Below, in pieces: positions 7,534 through 14,976 of a stretch of DNA of 25,002 bases. Under the pieces are notes generated by a model. It saw only the letters and a list, made by a program, of their open reading frames with translations, did not search any database and had not been told where the DNA came from. Location: positions 1 through 25,002 of the forward strand of contig DASWFZ010000216.1 of the NCBI GenBank assembly GCA_036393975.1, written 5' to 3'. The stretch is from 13-1-40CM-64-14 sp036393975 (GTDB lineage: Bacteria > Sysuimicrobiota > Sysuimicrobiia > Sysuimicrobiales > Kaftiobacteriaceae). A program made the position numbers and the translations under genes. The number at the start of each line of letters is the position of its first letter. The stretch's first letter is position 1.

Positions 7534-8793
7534 GTGCAAACGCTGAAGCCCGCGCGGCCGGCCCCTCGTCCCCAGACGGAGGTGCGCGATACCGTCGCCC
7601 ACATCCTCGACGACGTGCGAACTCGCGGCGAGGCCGCCGTCCTGGACTACACACAACGCTTTGATGGGGTGAGACGGCAGACGCTTACGATCCGTCGAGC
7701 GGATGCCGACCAGGCCCTGGCCTCTCTTCCTGGTCCCACACGCGAAGCACTGCAGTGGGCGAAAGACCGCATCGGTGCATTCGCGCGGGCGCAGCGCCAG
7801 ACCATTGCCGAGATGGGGATCGAGTTGACCCCTGGAGTGCATGTGGGTCACCGCCTTCTGCCGGTGCAGGCGGCGGGATGCTACATTCCAGGCGGACGGC
7901 ACCCGCTGCCGTCTACTGCCCTAATGACGATCCTGCCCGCCAAAGAAGCCGGGGTCCCGCGCGTGGCCGCGTGCGCCCCCCCTGGTCCCGACGGCTCCAT
8001 TCACGCGGTCACACTGGCGGCGATCGCGCTGGCCGGCGCCGATGAGATCTACTGCATGGGCGGGGCCCAGGCGATCGCGGCGCTGGCATTTGGGACCACC
8101 TCGGTGCGTCCGGTCGACCTGATCGTCGGCCCCGGGAATGCCTACGTGGCGGAGGCTAAACGACAGGTCTATGGACAGGTCGGGATCGACCTGCTGGCCG
8201 GCCCCACCGAACTGTGCATCGTCGCCGACGGGTCAGCCGACCCTGAACTGGCCGCCGCTGATCTGTTGGCGCAGTTGGAGCATGACGCGCGGGCTCGCGC
8301 GATTTTGGTCTCCACAGACGCACGCGTCGCGCGCGTAGCCCTCGAGCATGTCGAATCGGCATTGGCCCGCGAGACCAACCCGAGCGCAGCGCGGACATCC
8401 TGGGACGAGAATGGCGAGGTGGTCATCGCCAGTGGAGTGGAGGAGGCGTGTGCAAAGGTCAACGCCCTCGCCCCCGAACACGTGGAACTGATGGTTGCCG
8501 ACCCGGACGCGGTGGCCTCGCGTTTAACGGCGTATGGCGCACTGTTTATCGGCGCCGCGTCCAGCGTCGTGTTCGGGGACTACGCGGCAGGCCCCAACCA
8601 CGTCCTGCCCACCGGCGGCACCGCCCGGTTTACCGGAGGCCTCTGGGTGGGGACATTCTTACGGGTCGTTTCCTCCACGCGATTAAGCGCAGAGGGCGCG
8701 GCATCTCTCGCGCCATTTGCGACGCGCCTCGCCGAGTTGGAGGGCCTGCCCTCGCACGCCAGCTCCGCCCGACGGCGGATCAAGCCGCGCTAA
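7534..8793 (+). CDS. hisD: Histidinol dehydrogenase family NAD-dependent dehydrogenase
   Basis: From the GTG at 7534 the protein is 419 residues, close to HisD (about 430). The family signature is clear: AGCYIPGGRHPLPST at about 114-128, GPGNAYV at 199-205, IDLLAGPTEL at 218-227. All zinc-site and catalytic residues known from E. coli HisD appear present: Gln247 and His250 (AQLEH), Glu315-His316 (PEHVEL), Asp349 (GDYAAGPNHVLPT) and the C-terminal His408 (EGLPSHA). HisD oxidises L-histidinol to histidine in two NAD-dependent steps. No other his gene is in the window; relatives also act on other hydroxy compounds (for example sulfopropanediol), so a catabolic role is possible. The longer open frame upstream runs antisense through the protease gene and is not coding. 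Only a weak CAGG lies before the start, so a start a few codons either side is possible. Confidence 0.9.
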   Translation: MQTLKPARPAPRPQTEVRDTVAHILDDVRTRGEAAVLDYTQRFDGVRRQTLTIRRADADQALASLPGPTREALQWAKDRIGAFARAQRQTIAEMGIELTPGVHVGHRLLPVQAAGCYIPGGRHPLPSTALMTILPAKEAGVPRVAACAPPGPDGSIHAVTLAAIALAGADEIYCMGGAQAIAALAFGTTSVRPVDLIVGPGNAYVAEAKRQVYGQVGIDLLAGPTELCIVADGSADPELAAADLLAQLEHDARARAILVSTDARVARVALEHVESALARETNPSAARTSWDENGEVVIASGVEEACAKVNALAPEHVELMVADPDAVASRLTAYGALFIGAASSVVFGDYAAGPNHVLPTGGTARFTGGLWVGTFLRVVSSTRLSAEGAASLAPFATRLAELEGLPSHASSARRRIKPR

Positions 8794-8827
8794 CCTCCTA
8801 AGACACCCATCTGCGACCTCACCTGTA

Positions 8828-8859
8828 CCGTGGGCTTATTCCGCCGCTCCGGCCCACGG
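8828..8859. terminator. Stem-loop between the HisD-like and oxoamine synthase genes
   Basis: CCGTGGGC (8828-8835) and GCCCACGG (8852-8859) are exact inverted arms around a 16-base loop, 34 bases after the HisD-like stop. No T-run follows on either strand, so this may be a weak terminator, an RNA-processing hairpin or an operator; the sequence alone does not decide. Confidence 0.35.
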
Positions 8860-8918
8860 GTCACCAGCGCATGCATACGCACTGGGGAAGGCTTCTCCCC
8901 TCACTCCGGCGAACGGCC

Positions 8919-10163
8919 ATGCGTAACCCCATGACCACGGATCATCTAGCGACAAATCCGATCACGCGCCGCGTGAATGAGTTCGCGACTCGCGTGCACC
9001 GGGTGCAGGAGCGCCAGTTGTACCTGTACTTGGAGCCGGTCGAAGCGCTGCGGGGCCCGCGCGTCACGATCGAGGGACGGTCCGTGTTGTTGGGAGCCTC
9101 GTACTCGTACCTGGGATTGCTCGGTCATCCCGAGATCGAAGCCGCCGCGAATGCAGCGGTGGCGCAGTACGGAACCGGGACTCATGGCGTCCGCTTGCTC
9201 GCGGGCAACACCGACCTGCATGACCGGCTGGAACGGCGGATCGCGACATTCGTCGGCGCAGACACGGCGGTCGTATACAGCAGCGGGTACGTGGCCAACG
9301 TGGCCGCCATCACCACGCTCGTGGGCCGCGGCGACGTGGTCGTCTGCGACAAACTGGACCACGCGAGTATCATCGATGGGTGCCTGCTGTCCGGCGCACG
9401 ACTCGTGCGCGTCCCGCACAACAACATCGCGGCGGTAGACCACGCGCTGGCCGAGGCCCCGGCTGGGGCGGGCACGCTCGTGGTCGCCGATGCTGTCTTC
9501 AGTATGGATGGGGACGTCATCGACCTACCCGCTCTGGTCGATGTCTGCCGGCGCCGCCAAGCCTGGTTGATGGTGGATGAATCCCACTCCTTGGGGGTGT
9601 TAGGCAGTGACGGGCGGGGGATCGAGAGCCACTTTGGGCTCCGGGGGACGATCGACATCAAGATGAGCTCCCTGTCCAAAAGCATCCCCTCCGTGGGGGG
9701 ATATATTGCCGGCAGGGCCGAGCTCAGTGCGTTGCTCAAGCACACCTCCCGGGCCTTTGTTTTTTCTGCCGCCCTGCCGCCTGGGAGCGCGGCGGCCTGC
9801 CTCGCCGCCTTCGACCTGCTCGAGCGCGAGCCTCAGCGTGTGGAGCGTCTCCGGCAGAACTATCTGTCATTGCGTAGCGGCTTGCGTGCCGGAGGCCTCG
9901 AGGTGCGCGATGATCCCACGGCCATTGTGCCCGTGATCACCGGCAACGATGACGCCGCTCTCACCATGGCTCGCCGGCTGTTTGACCGCGGCGTCTTCAT
10001 CCCGCCGATCGTGTCTCCGGCCGTCCCCCCGCACACCAGCCGCTTGCGTGTCACGGTCACTGCCGCGCACTCCGCAGCGGACGTGGACGAAATCATCAAA
10101 ACGGTCATCGCCACCTGGCACGAAGTCGCGCCTGTATTCGCGCACACGGAGATCGCGCGCTGA
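8919..10163 (+). CDS. Alpha-oxoamine synthase family enzyme (8-amino-7-oxononanoate synthase / glycine C-acetyltransferase-like)
   Basis: The protein is 414 residues from the ATG at 8919; ATGs at 8871 and 8931 are in frame and none has a good ribosome site, so the start is uncertain. Core motifs of the PLP-dependent alpha-oxoamine synthases are present: GTGTHGVRLLAGN at about 85-97, the stacking His148 (LDHASIIDG), VFSMDGD at 193-199, the PLP-contact DESHSLGVLG at 220-229 and the Schiff-base Lys254 in SSLSKSIPSVGGY. The family condenses an amino acid (Ala, Gly, Ser) with an acyl-CoA, releasing CO2. The GTHGVRLLAGN form recalls the serine-palmitoyltransferase-like and hybrid subgroup more than biotin BioF, and no bio gene is nearby, so the product could be a sphingoid-like base, an amino ketone or a biotin precursor. 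The frame is 125 bases downstream of the HisD-like gene. Confidence 0.88.
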   Translation: MRNPMTTDHLATNPITRRVNEFATRVHRVQERQLYLYLEPVEALRGPRVTIEGRSVLLGASYSYLGLLGHPEIEAAANAAVAQYGTGTHGVRLLAGNTDLHDRLERRIATFVGADTAVVYSSGYVANVAAITTLVGRGDVVVCDKLDHASIIDGCLLSGARLVRVPHNNIAAVDHALAEAPAGAGTLVVADAVFSMDGDVIDLPALVDVCRRRQAWLMVDESHSLGVLGSDGRGIESHFGLRGTIDIKMSSLSKSIPSVGGYIAGRAELSALLKHTSRAFVFSAALPPGSAAACLAAFDLLEREPQRVERLRQNYLSLRSGLRAGGLEVRDDPTAIVPVITGNDDAALTMARRLFDRGVFIPPIVSPAVPPHTSRLRVTVTAAHSAADVDEIIKTVIATWHEVAPVFAHTEIAR

Positions 10164-10272
10164 ACCAGATCTGCTACGGATACTCAAGTGGGGCGGACAT
10201 CCGGGTTGTAGGGTGCGTAGAAGACGCGGGGAAAAAGCCATCCACACTGGGCGACATTGAGGGGGCGTCAAG

Positions 10273-11538
10273 ATGAGGACATGGATTTCTAGTGCAACCG
10301 TGATGCTGATCTTGCTGGCCCTTATTGTTCCTCCTGCAAGCGTCGGGCAAACCGCATGTCAATTGAATGTCCCCACGCTCAAATTAGGTGTGCAGGGAAT
10401 TGCGTCAGGGGCGCATGCCGACTACGGGCGCCAAATCAACATGGGGGCGACTCTGGCGATCGAGGAGATCAATGCCGCGGGTGGCATTCTCGGCTGCAAA
10501 CTGGAGATGCGCTTCATGGATGATGAGAACAAACCCGCCACCGGAGTGAAGAACGCTCGATTCCTCGTGAACGAGTGGGGCGCCCACTTCCTATACGGGA
10601 CGGACAGCAGCGGCATCGCCATGGCCTTGGGGCCGGTGCTCCAAGAATTGAAGCGCATCCAGTTCTTCACCCATGCGGCCACGCACCGGCTCACCGAGGA
10701 GCTGGTCTATGACAAGAAGATCAAGGAGATCGTCCGCGTCAGCGCGCCCGTCTACCAGGATGCCATCGCCGCGTGGGTCTTCAAAGATAACCCGGAGATC
10801 AAACGCTGGGCGACCATCGGGGCGGATTACGAGTACGGCTACGCCACCTGGGCCATCTTCAAGGACGTCATGAAGAAATCCCGGCCCGACGCCGAGTTCG
10901 TGGGAGCGGCCTGGGCACCGTTCTTGACCCTCGACTTCTCCAGCCAGATCGCCGCCGTGATGGCGACGAACCCGGATGCCATCATCGCCACCCCGTGGGC
11001 CGGTGAAGCTGTGACGCTCCTTCGTCAGGCCCTGCTCATGGGCGTCTTCGACAAAGTCCAGGCATGGTTCCAGGCGATGGGCGGGTCGGTGGACGTTCTG
11101 GAGGGGATTTCCCGTGAGGTGCAGGACAACCGATTCAAGGGCAAGCTCTGGGCGACGGCCCGGTATATCCACAACTGGCCCAACACCCAGATAAACCGAT
11201 CTTTTGTGGAGCGATTCCAGAAGCGGTGGTCGCGGCTTCCCAACTACTCGGCGGAAACGACCTACTCAGCCATCTACATCACCAAGCTGGCCCTCGAGAA
11301 GGCGAAGAGCTTGGAGACCGACAGCGTCTTGGCCGCGTTGAACGGGATGCGCATCCCCACGCCTGCCGGTCTGCGCGTGTACCGGTCCGAGGATCACCAG
11401 TTCGTCTACAACGTCCCGGCCGGAAGAGTCGTGTGGGATGCCAAGTACCCGATTCCTGTACTCGGCGATCTAGTCGTAATCCCGGCGAACGAGTACTGGC
11501 GCTCGCCGCCCTTCACGGCCGTGCCTGTCGGAAAGTAA
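10273..11538 (+). CDS. Branched-chain amino acid-type ABC transporter substrate-binding protein
   Basis: The 421-residue protein begins with a signal peptide (hydrophobic residues about 7-24) and continues as a type I periplasmic binding protein of the LivJ/Peripla_BP_6 group: LKLGVQGIASG at 37-45, then YGRQINMGATLAIEEINAAGGI and the disulfide-type Cys29 and Cys75 (TACQ and LGCK). No lipobox is seen, so it is probably soluble or held by an uncleaved signal. The ATG at 10273 has a strong GAGGGGG about 9 bases upstream. It is the first gene of the liv-type operon, whose permeases and ATPases follow. LivJ homologues in such operons bind branched-chain amino acids, urea, amides, or aromatic and other carboxylic acids; the neighbouring CoA ligase and HpaB-like enzyme favour an organic or aromatic acid. 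No promoter could be assigned in the 109 bases before it. Confidence 0.93.
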   Translation: MRTWISSATVMLILLALIVPPASVGQTACQLNVPTLKLGVQGIASGAHADYGRQINMGATLAIEEINAAGGILGCKLEMRFMDDENKPATGVKNARFLVNEWGAHFLYGTDSSGIAMALGPVLQELKRIQFFTHAATHRLTEELVYDKKIKEIVRVSAPVYQDAIAAWVFKDNPEIKRWATIGADYEYGYATWAIFKDVMKKSRPDAEFVGAAWAPFLTLDFSSQIAAVMATNPDAIIATPWAGEAVTLLRQALLMGVFDKVQAWFQAMGGSVDVLEGISREVQDNRFKGKLWATARYIHNWPNTQINRSFVERFQKRWSRLPNYSAETTYSAIYITKLALEKAKSLETDSVLAALNGMRIPTPAGLRVYRSEDHQFVYNVPAGRVVWDAKYPIPVLGDLVVIPANEYWRSPPFTAVPVGK

Positions 11539-11601
11539 CCAGAGTCGGGTCGGCACCCTCGGCGGTCGAGAGGACGACCACACAGACATCGCCGTCCTTC
11601 C

Positions 11602-12465
11602 ATGGACACCATCGGGTATCAGGGCCTCATCGGCGTCTCTCTGGCCATGTACCTGTGGCTCATCTCTGCGGGCCTGACCATCATCTTCGGGGTTCTCGGG
11701 GTCATCAACTTTGCGCACGGGAGCCTGTTTATGGTGGGAGCCTATATGGCGTACACCTTCTATGGGCTCCTAGGACTCCCGTTCGGATTGTCCGTGCTGC
11801 TTAGCCTGGCGGTTGCGGCGGTGTTGGGTCTGATCATGGAGCGGGGATTCCTCAGGCACCTCTATCATTTGGATCACGCCTACCAGCTTCTGCTCACCTT
11901 TGGCTTCGTGTTGGTCTTGGATGATGCGGTCAAGATCATCTGGGGTGGTGTCTTTAAGATCCCCCCCATTCCGCGCTTCCTCGACGGCGCGTGGCCGGTC
12001 TTTGGACGACCATTTCCGGTCTATAACACGTTCCTGATCGCCGTCGGCATCCTGGTCGGCATCGGGCTCTGGGCGCTATTCGAGAAAACCTGGTGGGGCC
12101 GGGTGGTGCGGGCGACGGCATCCGATCGCGAGATGGCGAATGCCATCGGCGTCAATGTACCCTGGGTGTTCTCGACCGTGTTTGCTGTGGGCGCGATGCT
12201 GGCGGCGCTGGGCGGCGCGCTGGGGACCCCGATTCGGGTGGCAGCCCCGGGGATCGGGGCGGCCATGATCATTCAAGCGTTCATCATCACGGTCATCGGC
12301 GGCTTGGGCAGCTTGAAGGGAGCGTTCACGGGGTCACTGGTCGTCGGCATTCTCTCGGCCTATGGCACGCTGTTCTTTCCCGTCTTCGAGCTGTTTTTCA
12401 GTTTTGTGATCATGACGGTGGTCCTACTTGTGCGACCCCAGGGCCTGTTTGTCCATTCGAACTAA
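11602..12465 (+). CDS. livH: Branched-chain amino acid-type ABC transporter permease, LivH family
   Basis: A 287-residue integral membrane protein with about eight hydrophobic segments. It carries the LivH signature GVLGVINFAHGSLFMVGAY at about 30-48 and the typical cytoplasmic ERGFLRHLYH loop, and the C-terminal VIGGLGSLKGAFTGSLVVG motif that ends LivH proteins. With LivM it forms the membrane channel of the importer. It lies 63 bases after the binding protein gene. No convincing Shine-Dalgarno precedes the ATG at 11602, and no alternative start exists upstream in frame, so it may be poorly or indirectly initiated. Confidence 0.94.
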   Translation: MDTIGYQGLIGVSLAMYLWLISAGLTIIFGVLGVINFAHGSLFMVGAYMAYTFYGLLGLPFGLSVLLSLAVAAVLGLIMERGFLRHLYHLDHAYQLLLTFGFVLVLDDAVKIIWGGVFKIPPIPRFLDGAWPVFGRPFPVYNTFLIAVGILVGIGLWALFEKTWWGRVVRATASDREMANAIGVNVPWVFSTVFAVGAMLAALGGALGTPIRVAAPGIGAAMIIQAFIITVIGGLGSLKGAFTGSLVVGILSAYGTLFFPVFELFFSFVIMTVVLLVRPQGLFVHSN

Positions 12466-12477
12466 CCCGACGCGACT

Positions 12478-13470
12478 ATGACGCACGCGCGTCACGCCCA
12501 CCTCATGTCGGGGCCGCTGACCGCCGCGTTGGTCGCTGCCCTCATCGCGCTGCCGCTTGTGGCGGGCAACTATCTCACGTATCTGACCATCCAGATCTTG
12601 ATCCTGTCTCTGTTCGCTTTGGGCTTCAATCTGCTCTTCGGCTACACGGGCCTGCTTTCGTTTGGGCAGGCCGGATTCTATGCCGTGGGCGCGTACGTGT
12701 GCGCCAAAATCCTGCTGGTACACCCCTCCCTCCTGCTGGGCGTCGGCGGCGGCACCGTGGCCGCAGCGGTGGTGGCGGTCCTCTTGGGTGTGCTCTCTGT
12801 GCGGCACACCCGCATCTACTTCTCGATGCTGACTTTGGCCTTTGGAATGATGATCTATTCCGTGGCCTGGAAGTGGCGCGACGTCACGGGAGGCGACGAC
12901 GGACTGGTGGGCATCCCGCGGGCACCGCTGAAGATGCTCGGCACCGTCTCCATCAGCCTTTCCACCATCGAGCACTACTACTACTTTGTGCTGGCGGTGG
13001 CAGTGCTGGGGACTTTTTTCATGTACCGCCTTGCGCACTCTCCCTTTGGGCTGAGCCTGCAGGCCATCCGCGATGGAGAGACCCGGGCACCGTTTGTGGG
13101 CATGTCGGTCATAGCCCACCGACTGCTGGCCTTCACTATCGCGGGGCTCTACGCGGGGTTGGCGGGCGCGTTGTTGCCGCCGCTTGAAAACACGGTCACC
13201 CCAGTGATCGCTCACTGGTCCTCCTCGGCCGATCCCATCTTGGCCACGTTGTTGGGCGGCATCTATGTCTTCTCTGGTCCCATCGTGGGCAGCGCGCTGT
13301 TCATCGTCGTCAAGGACCTCATTGTCCGGGTGACGGTGAACTGGTCGATCGTCTTGGGGACCGTCGTCATCATCCTGGTCATGGGTTTCCGCGGCGGCGT
13401 CGCGGGCATCGTGGCCGGGATGGTCGCCCGCCCTCGAACGGCACCTGCCCCGGCGGTCGCCAGCAAGTGA
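12478..13470 (+). CDS. livM: Branched-chain amino acid-type ABC transporter permease, LivM family
   Basis: A 330-residue membrane protein with the LivM hallmark GYTGLLSFGQAGFYAVGAY at about 55-73, the TGGDDGLVGIP loop at 138-148, and around nine hydrophobic segments; the AIRDGETRAPFVGM stretch is the usual cytoplasmic coupling region. It is the partner of LivH. It starts 12 bases after the livH stop. An ATG at 12505 would shorten the cytoplasmic N-terminus by nine residues and cannot be excluded, because neither start has a clear ribosome site. A large antisense frame over this gene is a shadow. Confidence 0.94.
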   Translation: MTHARHAHLMSGPLTAALVAALIALPLVAGNYLTYLTIQILILSLFALGFNLLFGYTGLLSFGQAGFYAVGAYVCAKILLVHPSLLLGVGGGTVAAAVVAVLLGVLSVRHTRIYFSMLTLAFGMMIYSVAWKWRDVTGGDDGLVGIPRAPLKMLGTVSISLSTIEHYYYFVLAVAVLGTFFMYRLAHSPFGLSLQAIRDGETRAPFVGMSVIAHRLLAFTIAGLYAGLAGALLPPLENTVTPVIAHWSSSADPILATLLGGIYVFSGPIVGSALFIVVKDLIVRVTVNWSIVLGTVVIILVMGFRGGVAGIVAGMVARPRTAPAPAVASK

Positions 13471-13476
13471 CCTCCT

Positions 13477-14235
13477 GTGGTTGAGCTCCTGCGGGTGGAG
13501 AAGTTGCGGAAGTCCTTCCGGGATCTGGCCGCGGTGGACGCTATCGATCTGCAGTTGGCGGATGGCGTACTCGTCGCCCTTATCGGGCCCAACGGGGCCG
13601 GGAAAACCACGCTCATCAACCTGCTTAGTGGGGCGGTGGCGCCTGATGCCGGTCGGGTCATCTTCCGCGGCGAGGACATCACCCGCCTCCCCAGCCACCT
13701 GCGCGTCCGCCGGGGCGTGACCAGAACGTATCAGGTCATGAACATCTTCCCCCGCCTCACCGTCCACGAGAATGTGCTCTTGCCAGTGCTCGCGCGACAG
13801 CGCAGGCTGTTTCGCTTCTTCTCTCCGACACATACCTACGCAGCGGCGGTGGAGGAAGCGGACCATCTGCTGCAGGAAGTCGGCCTGGCAGACCAGCGCG
13901 ACCAGGCGGCGGGTGAGCTCCCACATGGCGACCAGCGGCGCCTGGAACTAGGCATCGCCGTGGCCGTCCAGCCTGTGCTGTGCTTACTGGACGAGCCGTC
14001 GGCAGGCATGAACCCCGTCGAGAGGGCGATCGTGCTGGAGTTAGTGAGGAAGCTGGCCCACGACCGCCGGACGACCTTCGTGATTGTGGAACACGACATG
14101 GATGTCGTGTTCTCGCTCGCCGAGCGGATCGTAGTGATGAACCGCGGCCGGATCCTTGCCGATGGGACTCCCACGGAGATCCGGGAGAACCGTGAAGTCC
14201 GGGAGACCTACCTGGGCGAGGAGTGGGCGGGATGA
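13477..14235 (+). CDS. livG: Branched-chain amino acid-type ABC transporter ATP-binding protein, LivG family
   Basis: The 252-residue cytoplasmic ATPase has Walker A GPNGAGKT (37-44), the LivG-type signature LPHGDQRRLELG (about 148-159), Walker B LCLLDEPSAGMNP (about 168-180) and switch His206 (VIVEHDMDVV), which is the LivG form. It starts at the GTG at 13477, six bases after the livM stop, and ends over the start of livF (ATGA). Together with LivF it powers the transporter. Confidence 0.95.
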   Translation: MVELLRVEKLRKSFRDLAAVDAIDLQLADGVLVALIGPNGAGKTTLINLLSGAVAPDAGRVIFRGEDITRLPSHLRVRRGVTRTYQVMNIFPRLTVHENVLLPVLARQRRLFRFFSPTHTYAAAVEEADHLLQEVGLADQRDQAAGELPHGDQRRLELGIAVAVQPVLCLLDEPSAGMNPVERAIVLELVRKLAHDRRTTFVIVEHDMDVVFSLAERIVVMNRGRILADGTPTEIRENREVRETYLGEEWAG

Positions 14236-14936
14236 TCCTCCAGGTCCACAACCTCGTCGCCGGCTACGGGGGGAGTGTCGTCGTGCACGGTCTTTCGATA
14301 GAGGTGGCCGACGGAGAAGTGGTCTCCCTCCTCGGCCGAAACGGCGCCGGTAAGACCACCACACTACGCAGCATCATCGGCCTGACTCCCCCTCGCGCCG
14401 GCAGCATCCGCTTCGGGGATCGTGAGCTTAGCGGACGGCAGCCCTTTGAGATCGCTCGGATCGGGATCGGTTACGTTCCAGACACACACAGGATTTTCCC
14501 CGATCTCACAGTGGAGGAAAATCTCACACTCGCGCAGCGCACCGCGGGGACGCGGATGGGGCCGTGGACCGCGGAGCGGATTTATCTCCTGTTTCCCGTC
14601 CTGCAGCCCCTCCGTCGGCTGCGCGGGAGTCAGCTCAGCGGCGGCCAGCAAAAGATGCTGGCTATCGGCCGAGCCCTGATGAAAAATCCGGCTCTGCTCT
14701 TGCTGGACGAACCCGCCGAGGGACTGGCGCCTCTCGTGGTACACCGGCTCGTGGAAGTGCTTCGAGAGATCCGACAGGCCGGCGTGACCATTCTGCTCGC
14801 CGATCAGAATCTGCACTTCTGCCGGAAGGTGGCCGACCGAGCGTACATCATGGAGAAGGGGCTGCTGCAATTTGCCGGCACCATGGACGCCGTCTGGAAG
14901 AATGACGATGTCGTCAGGCGATATCTGGCCGTGTAG
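14232..14936 (+). CDS. livF: Branched-chain amino acid-type ABC transporter ATP-binding protein, LivF family
   Basis: The 234-residue protein has Walker A GRNGAGKT (35-42), signature LSGGQQKMLAIGRAL (135-149) and Walker B LLLLDEPAEGLAP (155-167). The switch position reads ADQN in place of the EQN usual for LivF, with Gln in place of His as in the LivF family. The ATG at 14232 overlaps the livG stop (ATGA) and has GAGGAG about ten bases upstream inside livG; a GTG at 14223 is also in frame. It completes the five-gene importer. Confidence 0.95.
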   Translation: MILQVHNLVAGYGGSVVVHGLSIEVADGEVVSLLGRNGAGKTTTLRSIIGLTPPRAGSIRFGDRELSGRQPFEIARIGIGYVPDTHRIFPDLTVEENLTLAQRTAGTRMGPWTAERIYLLFPVLQPLRRLRGSQLSGGQQKMLAIGRALMKNPALLLLDEPAEGLAPLVVHRLVEVLREIRQAGVTILLADQNLHFCRKVADRAYIMEKGLLQFAGTMDAVWKNDDVVRRYLAV

Positions 14937-14976
14937 ATCTGCGCAGTATGCTGCATGACGGGGTGAGGTGATGGGA

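Noticed and set aside
8884..8900. GGGGA/TCCCC hairpin just before the oxoamine synthase
   Set aside because: Only a five-base stem; no riboswitch-like structure or T-run, and chance occurrence is likely.
10164..10272. Possible promoter or riboswitch before the liv operon
   Set aside because: A promoter is expected here, but no -35/-10 pair or conserved RNA fold could be made out.
12424..13926. 500-codon open frame antisense to livM and livG
   Set aside because: Fully overlaps two unmistakable transporter genes; its translation is hydrophilic His/Asp/Arg/Gln-rich without motifs, as expected from the reverse complement of GC-rich codons.
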